64,000 bases of DNA, from positions 210,001 to 274,000 of the forward strand of contig NZ_CP036536.1 of NCBI RefSeq assembly GCF_005222225.1. Reading direction: 5' to 3'. Below the pieces are notes generated by a model that saw nothing but the letters and a program-made list of their open reading frames with translations, searched no databases and was not told the origin of the DNA. Shown here piece after piece: positions 57,602-64,000 of the stretch (position 1 is its first letter; each line of letters starts with the position of its first letter). The position numbers and the translations under genes were made by a program. This stretch comes from Salinimonas lutimaris (GTDB lineage: Bacteria > Pseudomonadota > Gammaproteobacteria > Enterobacterales > Alteromonadaceae).

Positions 57602-58297
57602 TTAATCCGGAAGATACGCCACCTGAGTTTTGGCAATCTCATCATGCAAACAACGACGATTGCTGCGAAAGATAAACAGCGGGTCGAGCAGGGAAATCAG
57701 CGGACCGATGAAAGGCAGGCTGTAAAACACAGCCATAATCAGATATCGGCGAAAAAAGTAACGCGAAAAACTGGCTTTATTGCCGTTGCGATCCTCAACC
57801 CGAATATGCAGAAAATGTTTACCCACCGTCTGGCCTCGTTCGTAAATCAGGTAGCCATGAACGCATAAAAAACTCAGGACGCCGTAGACCAGCATCATCA
57901 GCAATATAGCAGGCTCACCGGAGCTGAGTTTATCCAGACCAAAATAGATTAATAATGGCACCATGGTCAAAGTGGCAATCAGCGCATCAATTACATACGC
58001 GGCCAGACGCTCTCGCCGACGCGCCAGCGCGGAGAATGGTGAAACCGGTCCGTCGCTGTAAGGGTCTACCGTGACAGCGGCCTCTGATGGCGAGGGCATG
58101 GCAGAATATACCGGTGTTGATGAGACCGGGGTCTGAGTTGGCGCGGCGGTATCGGATATTGGGCCGGCGGGAGCCTGACGCTCCTCAATCATCTGGCGCA
58201 AAAGAGCAGCACGCTGTGGATAAGCGCTATGGTCAAGGCTGCGATAAGCCTGCTCCAGCTCTTCCAAAGTGTATTGTGAATAATCTGGCGCATCCAT
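57602..58297 (-). CDS. RDD-family membrane protein
   Basis: A 231-residue protein with a soluble N-terminal part (about 1-95: a short charged helix, DYSQYTLEELEQAYRSLDHSAYP, then a Pro/Thr/Ser-rich linker) and a C-terminal RDD domain with three to four membrane segments (RRERLAAYVIDALIATLTMVPLLIYFG, IYERGQTVGKHFLHIRV, RYFFRRYLIMAVFYSLPFIGPLI). Some RDD proteins have been linked to ion transport, but the role here is unknown. Confidence 0.85.
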   Translation of the reverse strand: MDAPDYSQYTLEELEQAYRSLDHSAYPQRAALLRQMIEERQAPAGPISDTAAPTQTPVSSTPVYSAMPSPSEAAVTVDPYSDGPVSPFSALARRRERLAAYVIDALIATLTMVPLLIYFGLDKLSSGEPAILLMMLVYGVLSFLCVHGYLIYERGQTVGKHFLHIRVEDRNGNKASFSRYFFRRYLIMAVFYSLPFIGPLISLLDPLFIFRSNRRCLHDEIAKTQVAYLPD

Positions 58298-58365
58298 GTC
58301 GTTATATTTCTTTTTCGGTTGTTATCGTCAAAGTCTAAAGCGGCAGAGGCCCGGGAAAACTGTAA

Positions 58366-59367
58366 TTATATATTAGAGACAGATTCACGTTTAACGATAG
58401 TGGGTGTGTATTTAAACGTTACACCTTCTTCAGGCGGTTCGCCACCGGCATAACGCAGTGCCAGCTCAGCCGCTTTGGCAGCCATCATCTCAACCGGATA
58501 GCGCAGGGTGGTCAGCTTGGGGCGGCAGTATTTGGCCAGCAGCACATCATCATAACCAATTATCGATACCTTACCGGGAATATCCACATCGTGGTCCTGC
58601 AGCATCGACATGGCACCAGAGGCCATGGCATCGTTGTACGCCAGCACCCCGGTGAACGGAATACTTTTGGCCAGCAGATTCTGAATGGCTTTTTCGCCCC
58701 CTTCCTGATCGGGCGTGCTGTACTCAATATGGCTTTCCGGCAGCGCCAGATTGGCATCGTTGAATGCCTGTCGAATTCCTTCAATACGCTGAATCGGGTC
58801 AACAATCTGATAGCGGCTGCTGATCACGGCAATATCCCGATGCCCGGCCCGTATCATATGCTCGGCCATTAGGCGGCCGCCGGCCACATTATCAAGCCAC
58901 ACACATCGATTAGCAATTTCCGGAATGTAGCGGTTAATCAGTACAAAACCGGGGATCTGGGCGGCAAAGTCGATTAAGGTTTGATCATCCAGCGCTTTGC
59001 TATGCACCACCATAGCTTCAACCCGATGTTCCATCAGGGTTTCAATGGCTTTGAGCTCGGTTTGCTTTTCAATCGAACCGGCGCTCATCAGAATCTGCAC
59101 TTTGTGCCGGCTGGTTACGGTTTCTATGCCATGGGCCAAAGTGGCAAAAAACGGGTCCAGAAGTTCTGCAATAACCACCCCCAGTGAAGCACTGCGCTGA
59201 GTCACCAGCGCCCGGGCATTAGCGTTGGGACGGTAGCCCATCTCAGCCATAATCTTTTTTACCCTCTCACGGGTTTTGTCACCCACTTTAGGGCCGTTGT
59301 TTATCACCCGGGAAACGGTAGCAAGAGAAACACCTGCAGCACTTGCAATGTCTTTGATGGTGGCCAT
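58366..59367 (-). CDS. galR: LacI/GalR-family regulator of the galactose genes
   Basis: A 333-residue regulator. The HTH and hinge (ATIKDIASAAGVSLATVSRVINNG, then GYRPNANARALVTQRS) are LacI-type; residues 60-333 form a periplasmic-binding-protein-like sensor (LGVVIAELLDPFFATL, GVLAYNDAMASGAM, VSIIGYDDVLLAKY). Sequence and position divergent from galM make it a galactose-responsive repressor, comparable to GalR/GalS; the gene name is inferred from context. Palindromes with a CG or GCG centre occur upstream of galM and galT. Confidence 0.87.
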   Translation of the reverse strand: MATIKDIASAAGVSLATVSRVINNGPKVGDKTRERVKKIMAEMGYRPNANARALVTQRSASLGVVIAELLDPFFATLAHGIETVTSRHKVQILMSAGSIEKQTELKAIETLMEHRVEAMVVHSKALDDQTLIDFAAQIPGFVLINRYIPEIANRCVWLDNVAGGRLMAEHMIRAGHRDIAVISSRYQIVDPIQRIEGIRQAFNDANLALPESHIEYSTPDQEGGEKAIQNLLAKSIPFTGVLAYNDAMASGAMSMLQDHDVDIPGKVSIIGYDDVLLAKYCRPKLTTLRYPVEMMAAKAAELALRYAGGEPPEEGVTFKYTPTIVKRESVSNI

Positions 59368-59460
59368 GAGAACGAATACAATCCTTACTGATTAATTGCT
59401 TGGGGGGTCACACCCGACGCAGGAGATTAGCATGCCTGCCTATATATAGGAAAAACTATA

Positions 59461-59476
59461 AAGGAAAATTTTCCTT
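59461..59476. promoter_or_regulatory. Perfect 16-bp palindrome between galR and galM
   Basis: AAGGAAAATTTTCCTT is a complete inverted repeat, 94 bp upstream of the galR start. A weaker one (TTTCC-GACG-GGAAA, 59484-59497) follows. Position suggests a binding site for the local regulator or a global one; identity unknown. Confidence 0.45.
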
Positions 59477-59524
59477 ATTAACGTTTCCGACGGGAAAGAA
59501 AAATAGGCATGACTCTTTTCAAAG

Positions 59525-59546
59525 CAAGGGAAAACGTATACCCTTG
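59525..59546. promoter_or_regulatory. Candidate GalR operator upstream of galM
   Basis: CAAGGG and CCCTTG form a 6-bp inverted repeat around AAAACGTATA, centred exactly on a CG dinucleotide as in LacI-family operators; only two of eleven base pairs fail to match. It lies 83 bp upstream of the galM start. Its right half (CGTATACC) resembles the palindrome before galT (CGTTTACC). Confidence 0.6.
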
Positions 59547-59628
59547 TTGCTGTCTTGTTAATAGTTTGTGTTATCTGTGCGTTACGAGCAAGTCAGTCGT
59601 TTAAATTTTTTTTAGCTGAGGAAATTCT

Positions 59629-60729
59629 ATGTCAACTGCCAAGCCATCGTCGCAGCCTTCACTCACCAACACGAACTGCACGATTACGCACAAGGATTTT
59701 GGCGAGTATCAGAATCAGACGGTCACGCTTTTTTCATTAAAGAACATCCACGGCATGGTGGTAAACATCACAGATTTTGGCGGCATTATCACCAATATGC
59801 TGGTACCAGACAAAAATGGTGTGCTGTGTGACGTGGTCATTGGTTTCGACACTCTGCAAGACTATATCGACGATGCGCATTATGTTGGTGCGCTGGTGGG
59901 TCGTTATGCAAACCGTATCGGAAATGGTGGTTTTACGCTGGATGGCGTTCACTATCCGCTGCACACCAATGAAAAGAGCAATATTCTGCATGGCGGGCCG
60001 CTTGGACTAAATAAAAGAATCTGGCAGGCTGAGCCATTTACCCGGGCTGATGCCTGCGGAGTCACACTTAAGGTAACCAGCCCTGACGGGGAAAACGGTT
60101 TTCCGGGTACACTGACAGTGAAAGCCACCTACACACTGAATAATGACAATGCCCTTACCCTGGCATTTGAGGCCACCACCGATAAGACCACACCGGTGAG
60201 TCTGACAAATCACAGTTATTTCAATCTGTCCGGTCACGGTAGTGTGCTTGACCATCAGCTACAATTAGCCGCAGATGCGTTTTTACCCGTCAATAATAAA
60301 GTGCTGCCAACCGGTGAGATTGCGCCGGTCGCAGGCACGCCGTTTGATTTTACCCGCGCCCGCGCACTGGGAGAGCGAATTGCTCATGAAGATGAACAGC
60401 TGGGCATTGGTAGTGGCTATGACCATAATTTTGTCGCCCGCGCGGACTGTCAGGATCTGAGTACCCCATTTGCGGTGGTGACCGACCCCGAGAGTGGCCG
60501 GGTATTAACGGTATTCACCGACAGCCCGGGTGTACAACTGTATTCGGGGAATTTTTTAGGCGCTACGGGGACTGGTCGTGAGCAAAGGCAGTACACTGAT
60601 CGCTGCGCCCTGGCGCTGGAGCCACAGGCTTTTCCAGACGCCCCCAATCAGTCTGCATTTCCGGGACCCTGGGTACGACCCGGTGAAACACATTGTTCTA
60701 CCATAGTGTATAAGTTCAGCAATATTTAA
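59629..60729 (+). CDS. galM: Galactose mutarotase (aldose 1-epimerase)
   Basis: A 366-residue enzyme interconverting alpha- and beta-galactose so that GalK receives the alpha form. Catalytic and binding residues are visible: Arg in GRYANRIGNG, His in LHGG, the acid His in NHSYFNLSGHG, and the base Glu in LALEPQAFPDAPN. It is cytoplasmic, having no signal peptide. ATG 59629 has GAGGA seven bases upstream. First gene of the gal run, separated from galT by a terminator-like hairpin. Confidence 0.94.
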   Translation: MSTAKPSSQPSLTNTNCTITHKDFGEYQNQTVTLFSLKNIHGMVVNITDFGGIITNMLVPDKNGVLCDVVIGFDTLQDYIDDAHYVGALVGRYANRIGNGGFTLDGVHYPLHTNEKSNILHGGPLGLNKRIWQAEPFTRADACGVTLKVTSPDGENGFPGTLTVKATYTLNNDNALTLAFEATTDKTTPVSLTNHSYFNLSGHGSVLDHQLQLAADAFLPVNNKVLPTGEIAPVAGTPFDFTRARALGERIAHEDEQLGIGSGYDHNFVARADCQDLSTPFAVVTDPESGRVLTVFTDSPGVQLYSGNFLGATGTGREQRQYTDRCALALEPQAFPDAPNQSAFPGPWVRPGETHCSTIVYKFSNI

Positions 60730-60733
60730 CCTT

Positions 60734-60779
60734 AAGTCAGCAGGTTACCTGCGTGAGCAGGGCAGGCCGCTGACTTTTT
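60734..60779 (+). terminator. Terminator-like hairpin between galM and galT
   Basis: AAGTCAGC (60734-60741) pairs with GCTGACTT (60769-60776), followed by TTT; the 27-base loop can itself fold (CAGGTTACCTG). It lies right after the galM stop and could separate galM from galTK expression. Confidence 0.65.
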
Positions 60780-60790
60780 ATTGATTTTTC

Positions 60791-60807
60791 AGGTAAAGCG
60801 TTTACCT
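60791..60807. promoter_or_regulatory. Candidate GalR operator upstream of galT
   Basis: AGGTAAAGCGTTTACCT is a perfect inverted repeat (seven-base arms around GCG), the classical shape of a LacI-family operator. It lies 82 bp upstream of galT, just after the terminator-like hairpin, so galT-galK probably have their own regulated promoter. Confidence 0.65.
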
Positions 60808-60888
60808 TATGCTCCGGAAACAGATACCCGGATTACAGGCCGGCCAGGCTGGTTAACGTTGCCTGACACAGACAAGAGAGATTTTGTT

Positions 60889-61932
60889 ATGCCCACACAA
60901 TTTGACCCGACTGATCATCCGCATCGTCGTTATAACCCGCTTATTGGTGAGTGGGTGCTGGTGTCTCCGCACCGTGCCAAGCGCCCGTGGCAGGGCCAGT
61001 CGGAAGAGCCGTCAAACGATCAGCGTCCGTCATATGATGAAACCTGTTATCTGTGTGCTGGCAATACCCGTATAAATGGTGAGGTGAATCCGCCCTATAC
61101 CGGTACCTTTGTATTTGAAAACGACTTCGCTGCACTTAAGCAGGATACGCCGGATGCGCAAACCGATGATCCCCTGTTTAAAATGCAGGCCGAGCAGGGC
61201 CGCAGCCGGGTTATCTGTTTTTCTCCTGATCACAGTAAAACACTGCCTGAACTGACCGATGAGGCCCGTCTTGAAGTAGTTAAAACCTGGATGGAGCAAA
61301 CTGCCGAACTGGGTCAGGACCATGCATGGGTGCAGGTCTTTGAAAACAAAGGCGCGATGATGGGCTGTTCTAATCCACATCCGCATGGTCAGGTGTGGGC
61401 CCAAAAACACCTGCCAACGCAGGCACAGAAAAAGCTGACCCATTTCACGCAATACTTTGCCGATCATCAGCGCTGTATGTTGCTGGACTATGTTGAAAAA
61501 GAAATCGCCAGTAATGAGCGCGTCGTCCGCCTCAATGATGACTGGGCAGCCATTGTGCCGTACTGGGCAGCCTGGCCATTTGAAGTGATTTTATTGCCGC
61601 GGTTTGCGGTGCGTTCAATCACCGAACTGAATGAAGCGCAGCAAGCCTCGCTGGCAGATATCGTAGGGCAAATTACGATCTGCTATGACAACCTGTTTGC
61701 AACATCATTTCCTTACTCTATGGGCTGGCACAGTGCACCCAATGATGGTGAAGAGCACCCTGAGTGGGGACTGCATGCGCACTTTTTCCCACCACTGCTG
61801 CGCTCTGCATCGGTGAAAAAATTTATGGTTGGCTATGAAATGATGGCCGAAGCGCAACGGGACCTGACCCCGGAGCAGGCAGCAGATCGCCTAAAAGCGC
61901 TATCCACAGTACATTATAAGGAACAGCAGTAA
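60889..61932 (+). CDS. galT: Galactose-1-phosphate uridylyltransferase
   Basis: A 347-residue enzyme (E. coli 348) exchanging UMP between UDP-glucose and galactose-1-phosphate. [17 protein letters not shown] is the conserved start; NPHPHGQVW contains the uridylylated His; CYLCAGNTR holds zinc ligands, and [11 protein letters not shown] is near the C-terminus. ATG 60889 has AGAGAG upstream; the frame is open to 60781 over operator sequence. Its TAA overlaps the galK ATG by one base (TAATG). galE, needed to complete the pathway, is not in the window. Confidence 0.95.
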   Translation: MPTQFDPTDHPHRRYNPLIGEWVLVSPHRAKRPWQGQSEEPSNDQRPSYDETCYLCAGNTRINGEVNPPYTGTFVFENDFAALKQDTPDAQTDDPLFKMQAEQGRSRVICFSPDHSKTLPELTDEARLEVVKTWMEQTAELGQDHAWVQVFENKGAMMGCSNPHPHGQVWAQKHLPTQAQKKLTHFTQYFADHQRCMLLDYVEKEIASNERVVRLNDDWAAIVPYWAAWPFEVILLPRFAVRSITELNEAQQASLADIVGQITICYDNLFATSFPYSMGWHSAPNDGEEHPEWGLHAHFFPPLLRSASVKKFMVGYEMMAEAQRDLTPEQAADRLKALSTVHYKEQQ

Positions 61933-63074
61933 TGATTGATCAAACCACGCTGACAGCGCAATTTGCCTCAACATTTCATCAGCAGCCAGCCCGGTTAGTC
62001 CACGCGCCAGGACGGGTCAACCTGATTGGCGAGCACACAGATTACAACGGTGGGTTTGTTTTTCCTGCCGCCATTAACTTTGGTACCTGGATTGCAGCGT
62101 CGACCCGTGATGACCGGCAGATAGACGCCGTGGCGGTCGATTTTGACAATCAGCGTAACCAGTTTTCCCTTGACGCGATTGAGTTTGATGAGCAGCAAGG
62201 CTGGGCCAACTATGTGCGTGGCGTGATTAAAATGCTGCAGCATGACTTCCCGCAGATTGGCGGTGCCAATCTGATGATTACCGGCAATGTACCGCAGGGG
62301 GCAGGCCTGAGCTCTTCGGCGTCATTTGAAATTGCAGTATTAAAAGCGTTTTCAGATCTGTATGACCTGAATCTGGATGGCGTGAAAGCCGCGTTACTGG
62401 GCCAAAAGGCAGAAAATGATTTTGTCGGTTGTTCATGCGGCATCATGGATCAGCTGATTTCTGCCATGGGAGAAGAAGGTCAGGGTATGTTACTGGACTG
62501 TGAATCGCTGACATTTGAGCATTCCAACCTGCCAGACGACCTGGATATTGTGATTATTAACTCAAATGTTAAACGCGGGTTGGTGGACAGTGAATATAAT
62601 CTGCGCCGCCAGCAATGCGAGGAAGCCGCCGCGGCGATGCAGGTGAAAAGTCTGCGTCACGCCGATTTACCGTTGCTGGAAGCCTGCCGCGATAATATGA
62701 GCGATCCTGTTTATCGCCGAGCCCGTCATATTATTACTGAAAATCAACGAACGGTGGATACGTTCCGGTCACTGCGTGAAGGTGATATTGCGGCGGTCAG
62801 CAAAGCAATGGCAGAATCCCACGCCTCAATGCGTGATGATTTTGAAATTACAGTAAAACCGATAGATTATCTGGTGGAAATTGTCTCTCAGGTCGTCGGT
62901 AATAAAGGCGGTGTTCGAATGACCGGAGGTGGCTTCGGCGGATGCGTTGTTGCCCTGGTTCCAAAAAATTTGGTTTCAGAGGTTACGAATACTGTAAATA
63001 AATTTTATCATAGCGAGACTGGACTTAAACAAACCATTTACGTTTGCTCAGCTGAAAAGGGCGCTTTCTCCTAA
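61932..63074 (+). CDS. galK: Galactokinase
   Basis: A 380-residue GHMP kinase (E. coli 382) phosphorylating galactose at C1. The galactokinase signature GRVNLIGEHTDYNGGFVFPAA, the ATP loop PQGAGLSSSASFEIAV, the catalytic Asp in CGIMDQ and MTGGGFGGCVVALV are all intact. It is translationally coupled to galT and followed 70 bp later by the Na+/galactose symporter gene. Confidence 0.96.
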   Translation: MIDQTTLTAQFASTFHQQPARLVHAPGRVNLIGEHTDYNGGFVFPAAINFGTWIAASTRDDRQIDAVAVDFDNQRNQFSLDAIEFDEQQGWANYVRGVIKMLQHDFPQIGGANLMITGNVPQGAGLSSSASFEIAVLKAFSDLYDLNLDGVKAALLGQKAENDFVGCSCGIMDQLISAMGEEGQGMLLDCESLTFEHSNLPDDLDIVIINSNVKRGLVDSEYNLRRQQCEEAAAAMQVKSLRHADLPLLEACRDNMSDPVYRRARHIITENQRTVDTFRSLREGDIAAVSKAMAESHASMRDDFEITVKPIDYLVEIVSQVVGNKGGVRMTGGGFGGCVVALVPKNLVSEVTNTVNKFYHSETGLKQTIYVCSAEKGAFS

Positions 63075-63144
63075 GAAACGGAGCCTGTATCCCGGCAGTT
63101 GAGTAATTGTGATGTAATATAACAACACAGCTGTTGGGATACAT

Positions 63145-64000
63145 ATGAACATAGAAACGTTAGATATTGCGGTATTCGTAGTATACGTTATCGCACTAAT
63201 AGGCATTGCCGGATGGGTGTCCCGGGAAAAAGCCGGGCACGCCAAAGACACCAACGATTATTTTCTGGCCGGCTCCAGTCTGCCCTGGTGGGCCATCGGG
63301 GCCTCGCTGATTGCGGCCAACATCTCGGCTGAACAAATCATCGGTATGTCAGGCTCAGGCTATAAACTGGGTTTAGCGATTGCGTCGTACGAGTGGATGG
63401 CAGCGCTTACATTGATTATCGTTGGTAAGTATTTCCTGCCGATCTTCCTGAAACACAAAATCTACACCATGCCGCAATTCCTCGAGCAGCGTTATGATCA
63501 CCGTGTACGTAAGGTCATGGCGATTTTCTGGCTGGGTGTATACATCTTTGTTAACCTGACCGCTGTACTGTGGCTGGGTGCACTGGCAATCAATACTATC
63601 GCTGGCATCGACATTGTGTGGGGGATGATTTTCTTAGGCGCGTTCTCGCTGGCCTATTCCTTATATGGTGGTCTTAAAGCCGTTGCGATGACCGATATCA
63701 TTCAGGTGGTTCTGTTGATCATTGGTGGTCTGTTCTTGTCTTACACCGCGCTGAACATGATCAGTGACGGTAATGGTGCGATTCAGGGCTTTGTTGACCT
63801 GACCAATCGCCTGCCTGAAAAGTTCGATATGATTCTGTCAGAAGATAATCCTTTTTATAAAGATCTGCCGGGTATTTCTGTACTGGTTGGCGGTATGTGG
63901 ATTATGAACCTGTCTTACTGGGGCTTTAACCAATACATCATTCAGCGGACGCTGGCGGCAAAAAGTATCGGTGAAGCGCAAAAAGGGATTGTGTTTGCAG
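63145..64000 (+). CDS. sglT: Na+/galactose (glucose) symporter, SSS family, 5' part
   Basis: The first 285 residues of a sodium:solute symporter; the gene runs off the window. It has at least seven predicted helices and is strikingly like the structurally known Vibrio vSGLT: DYFLAGSSLPWWAIGASLIA, ANISAEQIIGMSGSGYKLGL, SYEWMAALTLIIVGKYFLPI and YWGFNQYIIQRTLAAKS. The residues that contact galactose in vSGLT (the Gln of SAEQ, the Glu and Ser near ASYEW, the Asn of GFNQY) are kept. It would import galactose with Na+ for the adjacent Leloir genes. An 8-bp inverted repeat (TGTATCCC at 63086, GGGATACA at 63136) lies in the 70-bp gap after galK. Confidence 0.93.
   Translation, partial: MNIETLDIAVFVVYVIALIGIAGWVSREKAGHAKDTNDYFLAGSSLPWWAIGASLIAANISAEQIIGMSGSGYKLGLAIASYEWMAALTLIIVGKYFLPIFLKHKIYTMPQFLEQRYDHRVRKVMAIFWLGVYIFVNLTAVLWLGALAINTIAGIDIVWGMIFLGAFSLAYSLYGGLKAVAMTDIIQVVLLIIGGLFLSYTALNMISDGNGAIQGFVDLTNRLPEKFDMILSEDNPFYKDLPGISVLVGGMWIMNLSYWGFNQYIIQRTLAAKSIGEAQKGIVFA

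Overview
The window is a chromosomal segment of a marine gammaproteobacterium of the Alteromonadales, most probably Alteromonadaceae (Alteromonas, Salinimonas or a close relative). The placement is inference: the rRNA looks gammaproteobacterial, the conserved order lptM-lysA-dapF-DUF484-xerC-yigB is present, the gene families (AcrAB, SelO with DUF3630, RraA, YajR-type MFS, DUF3300, an acetyl-CoA hydrolase-GNAT fusion) fit that order, and the Na+/sugar symporter resembles the Vibrio galactose transporter. I see no transposase, integrase, prophage, tRNA or CRISPR array; almost all of it reads as core genome.

Layout. 1-2030 is the 3' part of a 23S rRNA gene and a 5S gene. 2031-3677 has no gene: it holds the rRNA terminator, a partial duplication of the 5S tail plus terminator, and about 1 kb of repeated hairpin modules. 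3678-6130: a GlxA-type regulator, a DUF1499 membrane protein and a DnaJ-related protein. 6181-11205: acrR divergent from an acrAB RND pump. 11365-14144: an acetyl-CoA hydrolase/transferase-GNAT fusion overlapping a histone-deacetylase-family gene. 14127-16532: mscS, zntB and a thioredoxin-like gene on the minus strand. 16650-25679: DUF1439, ATP-grasp, DUF3300, ribA, a large GGDEF/EAL protein, selO with a small DUF3630 gene, and a GST. 25676-33926: recQ, mgtE, rarD, a two-receiver diguanylate cyclase, uvrD (with a LexA box) and a CsbD protein. 34290-41376: cysE, then the lptM-lysA-dapF-DUF484-xerC-yigB cluster and a glycosyltransferase/PAP2 pair. 41635-49490: rraA, mpl-ubiX-S1/P1 nuclease, fbp, ppa, DUF3299, patatin and a 2OG oxygenase with a thioesterase. 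49965-58297: uvrA, an MFS transporter, a HAD phosphatase, a lipoprotein hydrolase, an M28 peptidase and an RDD protein. 58366-64000: a galactose module (LacI-type regulator, galM, galT, galK, Na+/galactose symporter).

How the parts work together. The galactose module imports and phosphorolyses galactose through the Leloir pathway, with operator-like palindromes at galM and galT. uvrD and uvrA give nucleotide excision repair, with recQ alongside. lysA and dapF make lysine and meso-DAP, and mpl recycles wall peptides containing it. ribA and yigB act at separate steps of riboflavin synthesis. The most unusual module is the overlapping pair at 11365-14144, which joins acetyl-CoA chemistry, an acetyltransferase domain and a deacetylase. 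Many starts below are shorter than the longest reading frame; the ribosome binding site that decided each is given.
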